Part shown: one piece after another, positions 36,801-44,775 of the stretch | Layout: each line of letters opens with the position of its first letter | How positions within the stretch are numbered: position 1 is the first letter of the stretch | Assembly (NCBI RefSeq): GCF_000025725.1 | Contig: NC_013943.1 | Coordinates: 868,001-932,000 of the forward strand | Source of the DNA: Denitrovibrio acetiphilus DSM 12809 | Lineage (GTDB): Bacteria; Chrysiogenota; Deferribacteres; Deferribacterales; Geovibrionaceae | Reading direction: 5' to 3' | DNA: 64,000 nt | Notes under the pieces: model-generated | Database searches by the model: none | The model's input: only the letters and a program-made list of their open reading frames with translations | Told to the model about the DNA's origin: nothing | Position numbers and translations under genes: made by a program

Positions 36801-37220
36801 AAGTAGAGCTTCCGCCTGTGAGTGATACATAGTATATAAATCGTCGTAACTTATCTGTCCGAGACTGGGGAGCTTTGTACCGGGACCGATTGAGCCGGCT
36901 GTGTATTTCCCGTATTTATCTGCCGCCCTTCTGGCTATCTGTGCACCGAGAAGGTTGAGTTCATATGTTCTGTCCTGAAGGTCGTACTCAGACATGACAA
37001 GCTCTGTTCCGCCGAATGTATTTGTTTCTACAACATCAGCCCCAGCTTCAAAATACTGCTCGTGTATCTGCTGTATGATCTCAGGTGCGGCAACGTTCAG
37101 CCATTCGCTGCATCCGTTATAGCCCTGCCAGATTTCGTCTGTGATTTCGTAGTTTTGTATAGAAGTGCCCATTGCACCGTCAAAAAGAATTATTCTGTTT
37201 TTTGCAAATTCATTAAACAT
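33870..37220 (-). CDS. metH: Cobalamin-dependent methionine synthase
   Basis: Transfers a methyl group from methyltetrahydrofolate via cobalamin to homocysteine. The 1116 residues hold all four modules: a homocysteine domain (~1-300, zinc Cys in LNCSTG and GGCCGTTPEH), a pterin domain (GERANANGSKAFRE onward), a cobalamin domain with DVHDIGKNLVDII (~720) and its helical cap, and a C-terminal SAM-dependent activation domain (~880-1116, with SLGYSGRRYSFGYPSCPD). It is slightly shorter than the E. coli enzyme but nothing essential is missing. GGAG lies eight bases before the ATG. No cobalamin or SAM riboswitch was recognised in the short leader. Confidence 0.97.
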   Translation of the reverse strand: MFNEFAKNRIILFDGAMGTSIQNYEITDEIWQGYNGCSEWLNVAAPEIIQQIHEQYFEAGADVVETNTFGGTELVMSEYDLQDRTYELNLLGAQIARRAADKYGKYTAGSIGPGTKLPSLGQISYDDLYTMYHSQAEALLEGGVDLFIIETCQDLLQIKSALNAVIDVKAEKNSDAPVMVSITVEQNGTMLMGTDISAAVTLLREYPVFSLGLNCSTGPDLMHNPINDLAQNFNGRISCIPNAGLPENRGGQMVYDMTPDKMAKIVEGMVQEFPIGVLGGCCGTTPEHIKALRPIADKYKPNKPQAKEYTGESSSLYVSTTLMQTPPPALIGERANANGSKAFRELLLAEDFDGMLAVAKEQEETGAHFIDACVAYAGRDEKADMAKFMHLLNKTLTAPVVIDSTEPDVVETALKSCAGKPVINSINFEDGGEKLHIILRAVKKHPASVIALTIDEDGMAMTAEKKFEIAERIYNIFTKEYGLNPNDLIFDPLTFSIGSGDKTLVDAAIQTNKAIKMIKEKLTGAKTALGLSNISFGLSKDSRPILNSVFLHEAVEHGLDMAIVHASKVMPQAAIPEEDIKVSKDLLAGQEGALSAFIEHFSKKEGIVQQEEKTDLPPDEMLKNLIKKGRKAGLEETLTALMQTMKPIEIINNIMLDTMKEIGELFGAGKMLLPFVLQSAETMKTAVTVLEPFMEKSDTETRGRIVLATVKGDVHDIGKNLVDIILSNNGYEVYNLGIKVSVEEMIAKAVEMDADAIGMSGLLVKSTNIMRENIAEINRQGLSKKVLLGGAALTEKFVKNDCMPIMPGMVSYCRDAFDALKVLSGESEGSIAPEKTYADISAKPKKVQSPKLETPPAPPFFGVKTAENYTADDILEYMNKLALFSHRWGYSKKNMPDYEYEELLTKTVIPEFNETVQEIKDKELLEMGIRYAYFPCNSDGEELIVYNEDGSELTRFVFPRQNLENGVCLADYFHPVSSGVKDVVAFHIVTAGSKPAEYCQQLFKNNEYKKYYQFHGFFTEFAEAMAEYAHKMIRTDLKIDHADAKTAHGIISLGYSGRRYSFGYPSCPDLAQNNQLDSILDFSQIGVSITENHEMVSEYTTCAIIIHNSSAEYFTT

Positions 37221-37251
37221 ATATGTTTCTCCACATGTTGAGTGTGTTTTG

Positions 37252-37280
37252 AATTTAAACTAAACGATACGGCATGTAAA
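37252..37280 (-). promoter_or_regulatory. Possible metH promoter
   Basis: TTTACA (37280-37275), 17-base spacer, TAAATT (37257-37252) on the minus strand. The predicted start leaves a leader of only about 25 bases. Confidence 0.35.
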
Positions 37281-37332
37281 GTGCTTGTTCGCTGTTGCGG
37301 AGCATTGTTTAACGTCTTGTGGCACATATTTG

Positions 37333-37361
37333 TTGAAAAAGATACTGTTGAAGGGTAGAAT
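37333..37361 (+). promoter_or_regulatory. Probable promoter of the sulfotransferase-like gene
   Basis: TTGAAA (37333-37338), 17-base spacer, TAGAAT (37356-37361). It is followed by a short leader with an AAAGGAT ribosome site. Confidence 0.4.
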
Positions 37362-37397
37362 CCAAACCGATATCTACTAACTTAAAGGATGTTATTT

Positions 37398-38414
37398 ATG
37401 AGTGAAAAAGAAAAAAACAACGTGATGCGTTCCATAACAATGAGCACAAAAATGGAGATGCCGATATCTCTCGGTACTTTAGAATATATAGCAGGGGTGG
37501 ACCCGAAAGAGACATGGTCAATAATAGGCGACGATGACGTCGATACGGAGTCTTTTGATAAACTCCGCGAAAAGCATTTTGATTCTATCAAACAACAGGA
37601 GTCCACAAAGGAGTTTCAAGACAAGCTTAAGAAGATGATGGAAGAAACGATTAATCTTTATCAGGGCATCCTGGGCGGAAAGAGTGACAGTGTAAAACCA
37701 TATACTGAAGGCAGGTCTTTCAACTTTATCCTCGGTATGCCGAGAACAGGCGGAACAACACTTTATCAGGGGCTTTCAGATGCTTTCGAGTGGCCGTGGG
37801 AAAAGCTACTGTTCTCTATGACTCATAACTTTATGCCAAACGGCAGGTATTGCGTCGGACAGCCGAGCTCAGAGTTTGACATGGGGTGGAGGCTTCCGTG
37901 GAATTTCCATAACCTTATTTTCGAACTTTGCCAGTTTCTTGTCTACGCTAATAACGAAGCCCCCGACAGCGAACATATATTCCTCAAAAGCACAGCTCTC
38001 AGTTATGCTGTGAAATTCCTGAACTTTTTGTTCGGCGACAAGGCAAACTATTTTGTCACAACACGCCACCCCGGAGCTATTACTATGAGCTGCGGAAAGG
38101 ATGATATCACGAGGGAAGACCATATGCAGAATATGCTGCTCTGGACAAACCTTTATTCCACTATCCTGCGGGAATGCAGACCTGTGGGCAGGGTGAAGGT
38201 TGTAGAGTATGGTGCTGGTCTTACAGAGGTGATAAATGCAGCATTTGAAAAACGCGAAATGGGTGAGCGTCTTGAAGAAACATCTTTCTTCGAGTATGAC
38301 GATTACGATAAAGAATTTTATGAAAGTGAAAATGTTCAGCGTATGTTTGAATATGTCCAGATGTCATGGAAGCTCTTTGATAAAGACTTCCCGCTTCCTG
38401 AGAAATGTATATAA
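37398..38414 (+). CDS. Sulfotransferase-like P-loop protein
   Basis: 338-residue soluble protein. FILGMPRTGGTTLY (~110-123) resembles the 5'-phosphosulfate loop of PAPS-dependent sulfotransferases, and YFVTTRHPGA (~215-225) resembles their 3'-phosphate (Arg/Ser) region. Together they point to the sulfotransferase_3-like family, but the residues for an acceptor cannot be assigned. The ATG at 37398, with AAAGGAT upstream, is preferred to one at 37389. It has its own promoter and terminator and no neighbours for PAPS synthesis or sulfated polymers. A non-sulfotransferase P-loop function remains possible. Confidence 0.72.
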   Translation: MSEKEKNNVMRSITMSTKMEMPISLGTLEYIAGVDPKETWSIIGDDDVDTESFDKLREKHFDSIKQQESTKEFQDKLKKMMEETINLYQGILGGKSDSVKPYTEGRSFNFILGMPRTGGTTLYQGLSDAFEWPWEKLLFSMTHNFMPNGRYCVGQPSSEFDMGWRLPWNFHNLIFELCQFLVYANNEAPDSEHIFLKSTALSYAVKFLNFLFGDKANYFVTTRHPGAITMSCGKDDITREDHMQNMLLWTNLYSTILRECRPVGRVKVVEYGAGLTEVINAAFEKREMGERLEETSFFEYDDYDKEFYESENVQRMFEYVQMSWKLFDKDFPLPEKCI

Positions 38415-38422
38415 ACATAAAG

Positions 38423-38444
38423 GGCGGTCATCTGACCGCCTTTT
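38423..38444 (+). terminator. Rho-independent terminator after sulfotransferase-like gene
   Basis: GGCGGTCA pairs perfectly with TGACCGCC over a two-base gap, followed by TTTT. The inverted repeat starts eight bases after the stop. Confidence 0.85.
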
Positions 38445-38520
38445 ATTATGGTGTTGAAAGACAGAACACCACACATTTATGCGTTTATGAATGAGCTAAT
38501 CACAGCTTTAGAGCTTATAA

Positions 38521-38608
38521 GTCATTGCGGGGAATGTAATGACGAAGCAATCTCAGGATTAACTAACGAGTTCAGAGACTGCCGCAGCTCTGCGGGCTTC
38601 GCAGTGAC
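38521..38608. repeat. Dispersed palindromic repeat, degenerate copy
   Basis: The left arm GTCATTGCGG...GACGAAGCAATCTC matches the family at 8603 and 17306. The right arm (GAGACTGCCGC...CTTCGCAGTGAC) is diverged. It lies between the convergent sulfotransferase-like and ablB genes. Confidence 0.65.
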
Positions 38609-38701
38609 ATATTTTGCGTATGCTCTGGATGTGACAACGAAGTTGTAGCTTCGTGTGTTAAGCACGTTTGAAGCAATAGAAGCGGGGTTACCCGTGAGAA
38701 T

Positions 38702-39514
38702 CTATATCACTTTGTACCAGATATTCATACTCTCTATATCGCCGTTAATATTGGTGTTGTTGTAGAGTGTTCCGCTATAGCTGTAACCGCATCTGGCAAA
38801 AGTTTTATTCATGCCGTATGAGACACTCCTTGCAATAGTGAAGAATGATCTTATGCCTCGCTGTTCGAGGTCTTTTTCCATCTGCTGTAGGAGTGAAACC
38901 GCAAAGCCTTTCCCTCTGTGTTCGGGAAGTGTGGCAAAATCCGTCATCTCCGCCAGACCTGATTTGTTGTCAACTTCGGCACTGGAGGTGGCTATCATCT
39001 CGCCATTTTCAAATACGCCGTAATAGGTGACGTGACTGTCCATCATCTCCATTATAAAATCCCTGTAGTATATCGGGAACGGATAAGATTTGAAAACTGT
39101 TTTATATATTGCTATCTGGGCGTCGATGTCGTTTTCGTTCAATGATCTTATCTCGAAGTTTCCCGAAGTTTCTTTACTGTCGCAGGATAATGCAGTGGAT
39201 ATAACATCTTTGATTTCGTCCATATTCTGAACATCTCTGCGTTTTTCGGAGAGGTATTTTGCAACGAAGAAATACTGCTCGTACATACTGTTTTCAAGCT
39301 GCCCTTCAGTCACATAATTCTTCTTTTCAAAGAGAGCAACTCTTGTCTTAGGCACTTTCGCTATAATTTTGGAATAGCCCTGTTTCCTCGCTAGAAGTTC
39401 GACTATATCGACAGTGGCATTCCCGTCTTCTTCTGAAAAGCTTAATATATAGGCTCTGTCGTTATGTTTCCCGTGCTGGATCTGAGAATTTCCAACGGTG
39501 ATTATTTCATCCAT
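38702..39514 (-). CDS. ablB: Beta-lysine N6-acetyltransferase AblB
   Basis: GNAT acetyltransferase of 270 residues that converts beta-lysine to N-epsilon-acetyl-beta-lysine, a compatible solute. The C-terminal half holds the acetyl-CoA fold, with the [22 protein letters not shown] loop (motif A, ~205-225). The N-terminal half is the AblB-specific region. It overlaps the end of ablA by eight bases, and this two-gene arrangement is diagnostic. The pair indicates osmotic adaptation. Confidence 0.93.
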   Translation of the reverse strand: MDEIITVGNSQIQHGKHNDRAYILSFSEEDGNATVDIVELLARKQGYSKIIAKVPKTRVALFEKKNYVTEGQLENSMYEQYFFVAKYLSEKRRDVQNMDEIKDVISTALSCDSKETSGNFEIRSLNENDIDAQIAIYKTVFKSYPFPIYYRDFIMEMMDSHVTYYGVFENGEMIATSSAEVDNKSGLAEMTDFATLPEHRGKGFAVSLLQQMEKDLEQRGIRSFFTIARSVSYGMNKTFARCGYSYSGTLYNNTNINGDIESMNIWYKVI

Positions 39515-40823
39515 TTGAGTTTCTCCTTATGATTCTTTCGTTATCGGCGGGGATGAGTGATGTTTCATCATCATAGTCAGCCATAAGTTTTTCCACACCC
39601 ACCGGTGGAAGGTATTCCCTCCCTTCGGTTTTTAGTTCCAGAGTGCATGTTTCGCATTTTCTGTCACAAAAGACAGGTTCATAGCTGTCCGGCTCTTTAT
39701 ATGTGCAGATAACACCTTCATAGTTTCGAAGTATTACCTTGTTTGTTGCGTAGCTGACCACATAGTTAGGCGTGACAGGTATCTTTCCACCGCCACCAGG
39801 TGCATCTATGACATATGTCGGCACAGCAAAACCGCTGGTGTGTCCTCTCAGGGATTCGATTATCTCTATCCCTTTGCTGACAGGTGTTCTGAAGTGTGAG
39901 AGCCCTTCAGAAAGATCACATTGGTATATGTAATAAGGTCTTACCCTGTTCTTCACTAGCTTGTGCATCAGAGATTTCATTATATAAGGACAGTCGTTGA
40001 CACCTGCGAGAAGAACGGTCTGATTGCCCATAGGGATTCCCGCCTTAACAAGCTTTTTTAATGCCTGTCTTGATGAGTCAGTAAGTTCTCTGGGGTGATT
40101 GAAGTGAGTATTTATCCAGAGGTTGTCATATTTACTGAGAATGTCGATCAGATCCTCAGTAATTCTGTACGGAAGAACGACAGGCATTCTTGTACCAATC
40201 CTGATAACCTCCACATGCTCTATACTGCTTATCTCGTCAAGCAGCCACTCTATGGCACTGTCTGACAACATGAACGGGTCTCCGCCGGAAAGCAGTACAT
40301 CACGCACCTCTTCATGTTCTCTTATATATTCAAGCCCTTTTATAAGGGAATCTTTAGCTGGGATATGATCCTGGTCGCCGACTTTTCTTTTTCTTGTGCA
40401 GTGGCGGCAATACATTGCACACATGTTGCTAACATGGAACAAAACTCTGTCGGGGTATCTGTGTGTTAAATTTTCAACAGGGCTGTCGGAATCCTCTGCC
40501 AGAGGGTCACCCATTTCGTATGACTCAACATGCAGTTCTTCTGTGGAGCAGCATGACTGTTTAAAGACGGGGTCATCTTTATAGTTTTCAATGTCAATTA
40601 GTGATGCATAGTAAGGTGTTATAGCCATAGGGAATTTTCTGAGGGTTATTTTCATCTCTTTCTTTTCTTCGGGTGAAAAAGAGATGTTCAGAACATCTTC
40701 AAAGTCTTCAACGGTTTTTATAGTATGTCTGAACTGCCATCTCCAGTCTTTCCAGTCTTTTATGACAGCTTTTGAACTTATGTTCTCTGCGATTTCCTGT
40801 TGAGATTTAGTATAAATACTCAT
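39507..40823 (-). CDS. ablA: Lysine 2,3-aminomutase AblA
   Basis: Radical-SAM, PLP-dependent enzyme that turns L-lysine into L-beta-lysine. The 438 residues carry the CxxxCxxC cluster motif at C135, C139, C142 ([10 protein letters not shown]), the [11 protein letters not shown]-binding motif, and DAPGGGGK with the PLP lysine. C-terminal Cys residues in [12 protein letters not shown] likely bind zinc. An AGGTACT-type ribosome site precedes the ATG. With ablB it forms the N-acetyl-beta-lysine operon. Confidence 0.96.
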   Translation of the reverse strand: MSIYTKSQQEIAENISSKAVIKDWKDWRWQFRHTIKTVEDFEDVLNISFSPEEKKEMKITLRKFPMAITPYYASLIDIENYKDDPVFKQSCCSTEELHVESYEMGDPLAEDSDSPVENLTHRYPDRVLFHVSNMCAMYCRHCTRKRKVGDQDHIPAKDSLIKGLEYIREHEEVRDVLLSGGDPFMLSDSAIEWLLDEISSIEHVEVIRIGTRMPVVLPYRITEDLIDILSKYDNLWINTHFNHPRELTDSSRQALKKLVKAGIPMGNQTVLLAGVNDCPYIMKSLMHKLVKNRVRPYYIYQCDLSEGLSHFRTPVSKGIEIIESLRGHTSGFAVPTYVIDAPGGGGKIPVTPNYVVSYATNKVILRNYEGVICTYKEPDSYEPVFCDRKCETCTLELKTEGREYLPPVGVEKLMADYDDETSLIPADNERIIRRNSNG

Positions 40824-40843
40824 AGTACCTCCGAGTTTTGGGC

Positions 40844-40871
40844 ATTATAATTCATATATGAAATATTTCAA
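40844..40871 (-). promoter_or_regulatory. abl operon promoter with palindromic spacer
   Basis: On the minus strand TTGAAA (40871-40866), 16-base spacer, consensus TATAAT (40849-40844). The spacer contains a perfect 12-base palindrome TTCATATATGAA (40851-40862), a candidate operator. Confidence 0.6.
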
Positions 40872-40988
40872 TATATAATTTGCATATTGTTGTTAAACTT
40901 CTGTGAATATGTAAAGAATGTTAATTTTGTTTTTATATGAATTAAAAGCATACAGGGGGGTCTATCTGTTTATGTAAAAGGAGACATT

Positions 40989-41933
40989 ATGAATAAACGC
41001 AGATTTTTCATTCAGCTTATATTTCTGGTTGTGATTATTACTGGCGGAGTCAGATTTATGATTTACATCCAAGAACTTAAGCAAGGTATCATGACCGGTA
41101 CAAGACCGGGGGTTGTTGAGGGATTTCTACCTATCAGTGCTCTTATGTCATTTAAAAAGTTCATTATGACGGGTGCATATGACTTCATACACCCAGCGGG
41201 ACTGACACTTTTTATATTTATTATTCTGGTGAGTATTATATTTAAAAAGAGTTTCTGCAGTCATATATGCCCTGTGGGTTTTATTTCAGAAAGTATATCG
41301 CTCTTAAGTAAAAAAATCAGAATCAATAAGTATCTGTTTCATATACTCACCGTTGTGAAGTACGGGATTCTTGGTTTTTTCGGCTACATGATCCTATGGC
41401 AGATGTCTGTCAGGTCAATTGACTCATTCCTTAAAGCACCTTTTAATATAGTGGCAGATGCTAAGATGATGTATTTTTTTATGCCTCCGTCGAGAACCAC
41501 TATTATTGTGCTCGCTGTGGTGCTTCTTCTGACACTTATTTCAAAGAATGTGTGGTGCAGGCTGCTCTGTCCCTATGGAGCTTTGCTTGGACTGATCTCT
41601 ATTTTATCGCCGTTCAAAGTTAAGCGTGATGCGTCCGCATGCGTGGATTGCCGGAAGTGCACAGCCGTATGTCCCAATGATATTCAGGTGCACCAGAAGG
41701 GGCGAATTGACAGCCCTGAATGTTTTGGTTGTTTCGACTGTGTTTCAAACAGGCATAATGACGAGTGCCTTAGGGTTACGGGTGGTTTGAAACATTCTTA
41801 TCTACCTTATATCATTGCCGGACTGCTCGCTGTGACCGTTATTTCCGCCATGTCGGCAGGTTATTGGAAATCATCAGTCAGCAACGAACAGTACAGGCGG
41901 TATCTTAATGTTATCAATCAGGTTGGGCATTAA
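40989..41933 (+). CDS. NapH/MauN-type membrane polyferredoxin
   Basis: 314-residue inner-membrane Fe-S protein. Hydrophobic segments lie at ~9-27, ~65-85, ~118-140, ~170-190 and ~275-295. There are two membrane-edge Cys motifs, CSHICPVGF and CRLLCPYGA, and a ferredoxin-like pair CVDCRKCTAVCPND / CFGCFDCVSN. This resembles NapH and NosR-type quinol-oxidising electron conduits. AAAGGAG precedes the ATG. The gene stands alone, without nap, nos or nrf partners in view, so the electron acceptor is unknown. Its stop overlaps that of the convergent peptidase in a TTAA. Confidence 0.87.
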   Translation: MNKRRFFIQLIFLVVIITGGVRFMIYIQELKQGIMTGTRPGVVEGFLPISALMSFKKFIMTGAYDFIHPAGLTLFIFIILVSIIFKKSFCSHICPVGFISESISLLSKKIRINKYLFHILTVVKYGILGFFGYMILWQMSVRSIDSFLKAPFNIVADAKMMYFFMPPSRTTIIVLAVVLLLTLISKNVWCRLLCPYGALLGLISILSPFKVKRDASACVDCRKCTAVCPNDIQVHQKGRIDSPECFGCFDCVSNRHNDECLRVTGGLKHSYLPYIIAGLLAVTVISAMSAGYWKSSVSNEQYRRYLNVINQVGH

Positions 41934-43873
41934 GCGGGATTGATGCCGTTTATGATTAACAGGCTTTTGTTATCCGGCTCTCTGCCTGAGAACTTTTTGA
42001 AAAGTTCGATAGGGTCAGCAGAGCCGCCCTTGCTCAGGATGTTACTCAAAAAACTTTCTCCGGTTTTTTTGTCAAAAACGCCGTTTTCAAGAAATATCCT
42101 ATAGGCGTCGCATGACAATCTCTCAGCCCATTTATAGCTGTAGTATCCGGCTGCGTATCCGCCTCCGAAAATATGGCTGAAGCCGTTCTGGAATTTGTTA
42201 TATGAAGGTGGTTTGATCATCGATGTTTTTTCGCGTACTTTGTCCAGCTCTTTCTGAACCTGCTCTGCTGTCAGTGCGTCTGCGTGGATGTTCATGTCGA
42301 AAAGTCCGAATTCAAGCTGCCGCAGAAGAGCTGTTGCAGACATGAACGTGCGCACACAATCGAGCTTCTCTATCATTTCATCAGGGATGATTTCTCCTGT
42401 TTCGTAATGTCTTGCAAACATTTTAAGGACATCAGGATTGTATGCGAAAAGTTCCAGAAATTGTGAAGGAAACTCAATAACATCCCATTCAACACCGTTT
42501 GTGCCGCTGACATCAACTTCGTCAATTTCGCTGAGCAGGTGGTGAAGGGCGTGTCCTGTTTCGTGAAAGAGGGTGACAACCTCACGGTGCCCAAGCAGTG
42601 AAGGGGAGTCGGCTTTCTCCTGTGGGAAGTTAGCGCAAATCATTGCTGTGGCGGGGTGCATTTTATCATCTTTGTCAAGATGTCTTACCTGCCAGTCGTT
42701 CATCCATGCGCCGTCACGTTTGCCTTTGCGAAAGGTCAGGTCTGTGTATATCCTCGCAAATGTTTCTCCGTTTCTGCTTATGTCATATGCTTTGACACTT
42801 TCGTGCCATACTGGAACGTCAGTTTTTTTGAAACTGATGCCGAATATCTTTTCGATAAAAGTAAATAGCCCGCTGACTACATTGTTCAGTTCAAAATACG
42901 GTCTGTACAGCTGCTCGTCATAACCGCATTTCTGGAGGCGCAGCTTTTCGGAGTAGAAACCTGCATCATATGCCTGAATGTCCTTCAGACCGGACAATGC
43001 CCGTAGTTCGTTAGTCTCCTGTTCAGCTTGTTTATACGCTTTTTCTGCGAGATCATTAAGAAAAGCTATGACTGTTTCAGGCGAGTCCGCATTTTTGGTT
43101 TCCAGCGAAAGGTCGCTGAATTTTTCGAAGCCCAAAATCTGTGCCTTCTCTTTTTTAAGTTTTAGTGTCTTTTCTATGATTTCACTGTTCTGCGGTGCCC
43201 TCGTTGTGTAAGCTTTGTAAAGCTTTTCTCGTATTTCTCTATTGGGGCCGTAAGTCATATAGGCGATATAGCTAGGCATTTTTAGAGTAAACGTCCAGCC
43301 GTTCTCACATTTTGCAGCTTTAAGGTCGGGGGCTGGGATGCCTTCGACATCTTCAGGTTTGTCTAAAAATATTTCAAAGCTGTCCGTATCTTTAAGGACA
43401 TTCTGACTAAAATCCGTACTGAGTCGGCTTAACTCCAGATTGATCTCCATCAGCCTTTTTTTATGGTCTGACGGAAGGTGAACGCCGGAAAGCCGGAATT
43501 CTTTCAGCATATCGTCCATGACTTTTTTCTGTGTTTGGTTGAGATGTCCTTTTTCTGTTTCTGCTACAGCCTTCACTGCTTCATAAAGCTCTGTACTCTG
43601 CCCCAGTTCTGTCTGATATTCTGTCAGCAGGGGGATACATGCGTTGAATACCTCCTGGGTTTTGTCAGAATTATTTACACTGTTGAGCAGGTATACAGGG
43701 GTGAAAAATTCGTTTATATGTGAGCCAAGTTCTGTCAGAGGGCGTATAAATCCTTTGTAGGTTTTGTTATTGCTGTTTAAAAGCTCTTTAATCTTCTGCC
43801 TGTTTGTATCAAGCATTCCTTTGAGTTCGGCAACAGCATTTTCCAAAATATCAGTTCTATAGTTTACAAACAT
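41930..43873 (-). CDS. prlC: M3-family oligopeptidase (oligopeptidase A-like)
   Basis: Cytosolic zinc endopeptidase of 647 residues that degrades short peptides. The catalytic LFHETGHALHHLLSE supplies HExxH, with a downstream Glu (FPSQFLELFA). The C-terminal GGYAAGYYSYKWAE is the family's oligopeptide-contact region. ATG 43873, with GGAG seven bases before it, is preferred over a TTG two codons earlier. Thimet-type or PepF-type substrate preference cannot be told from sequence. Confidence 0.94.
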   Translation of the reverse strand: MFVNYRTDILENAVAELKGMLDTNRQKIKELLNSNNKTYKGFIRPLTELGSHINEFFTPVYLLNSVNNSDKTQEVFNACIPLLTEYQTELGQSTELYEAVKAVAETEKGHLNQTQKKVMDDMLKEFRLSGVHLPSDHKKRLMEINLELSRLSTDFSQNVLKDTDSFEIFLDKPEDVEGIPAPDLKAAKCENGWTFTLKMPSYIAYMTYGPNREIREKLYKAYTTRAPQNSEIIEKTLKLKKEKAQILGFEKFSDLSLETKNADSPETVIAFLNDLAEKAYKQAEQETNELRALSGLKDIQAYDAGFYSEKLRLQKCGYDEQLYRPYFELNNVVSGLFTFIEKIFGISFKKTDVPVWHESVKAYDISRNGETFARIYTDLTFRKGKRDGAWMNDWQVRHLDKDDKMHPATAMICANFPQEKADSPSLLGHREVVTLFHETGHALHHLLSEIDEVDVSGTNGVEWDVIEFPSQFLELFAYNPDVLKMFARHYETGEIIPDEMIEKLDCVRTFMSATALLRQLEFGLFDMNIHADALTAEQVQKELDKVREKTSMIKPPSYNKFQNGFSHIFGGGYAAGYYSYKWAERLSCDAYRIFLENGVFDKKTGESFLSNILSKGGSADPIELFKKFSGREPDNKSLLIINGINPA

Positions 43874-43927
43874 GTACAACTCCGAGTATAAAATAAGTTA
43901 TCTTATATAATATAGGAGCAGTCCGAT

Positions 43928-44107
43928 TTGAAAAGGATTAATTGCAGGAAATGTAAACACTTTTACATCACCTGGGATGAGAATTTCCCTTATGGCTGTA
44001 GAGCTTATAACTTTAAAGTAAGGCAGCAGCTCCCATCTTACAGCGTATACCGCAGCTCTGGTATGGAATGCCAGCTATTTGAAGACAAGGGAGTTAAAAA
44101 ATCATAG
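43928..44107 (+). CDS. Small four-cysteine protein (59 aa), conserved-looking
   Basis: A 59-codon frame starting with TTG at 43928, nine bases after an AGGAG site (43914-43918). It reads KRINCRKCKHFYITWDENFP, then YGCRAYNFKVRQQLPSYSVY, and ends at a TAG at 44105-44107. The Cys residues are C6, C9, C24 and C48, and the pattern CxxC...HFYITWD...PYGCRAY looks like a small zinc-ribbon family seen in other anaerobes. Function is unknown. It overlaps the 3' end of the convergent Crp/Fnr gene by 14 bases. Confidence 0.75.
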   Translation: MKRINCRKCKHFYITWDENFPYGCRAYNFKVRQQLPSYSVYRSSGMECQLFEDKGVKKS

Positions 44108-44759
44108 TCGGCTCTTTGATGAGCATGCAGTCCTGCTTTATTTTTACTACCCCTTCCAGAGTGAGGATTTTGAGGCATTTTGTGACAGATTCCCTTGATG
44201 CACCTATGAGATTCGAAAGCTCCTGATGGGTGTATTTCTTGATTTGGAAATAGCCGTCTTTGGCCTCTGTGCCTTTGACTATGGATTCTATAAGATATTT
44301 CGTAATCCTCTCTTTTACATTAAGAAAAGCGAGGGATTCTATGAGTTCATCAGCTTTGCGGAGCCTTTCAGTTAGTGTCTCCAGCAGGTACAATGTCACG
44401 TTGAAGTCTTTCTGCATGATCTCGTTGAATGCCTTTCTGGGTATAAGGGCAATTTCAGACTCTACGTCAGCTATCAGTGTTCCTGTTCTCCCGAGCCCGT
44501 CTATCATGCTCATTTCACCAACAACTTCACCGGGTTTAACAGGTGCGAGAATAATTTCGTCCCCTTTGTCGTCGATTATTACAACACGAAAAACACCTGA
44601 AAGGACAGCGTATAGATCGGTTCCTACATCACCTTTGTGAAACACGACCTCGTCTCTTAAAAACTTTTTGACCTTACAAAAGCTTGCAAGCCTTTCAAGA
44701 TCACGCTCGTTCGCTGTTTCAAAAATAATCAAATCTGCCAGACGTTCTGCTAGTGTCAC
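44094..44759 (-). CDS. Crp/Fnr-family transcriptional regulator
   Basis: 221-residue regulator with an N-terminal cyclic-nucleotide-binding-type barrel (~15-135, GEVVGEMSMIDGLGRTG) and a C-terminal Crp-type winged helix (~150-210, TKYTHQELSNLIGASRESVTKCL helix-turn-helix). No N-terminal Fe-S Cys cluster typical of FNR is visible, so oxygen sensing of that kind is unlikely. The ligand is unknown. It is the last gene of phosphohexomutase-ispG-regulator, 16 bases after ispG. Confidence 0.93.
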   Translation of the reverse strand: MTLAERLADLIIFETANERDLERLASFCKVKKFLRDEVVFHKGDVGTDLYAVLSGVFRVVIIDDKGDEIILAPVKPGEVVGEMSMIDGLGRTGTLIADVESEIALIPRKAFNEIMQKDFNVTLYLLETLTERLRKADELIESLAFLNVKERITKYLIESIVKGTEAKDGYFQIKKYTHQELSNLIGASRESVTKCLKILTLEGVVKIKQDCMLIKEPTMIF

Positions 44760-44775
44760 TGTTTTCTCCTTGTGC

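Noticed and set aside
37221-37397. Possible cobalamin or SAM riboswitch between metH and the sulfotransferase-like gene
   Set aside because: The leader predicted for metH is only about 25 bases, and no conserved B12-box or SAM-box segments are visible in the gap.
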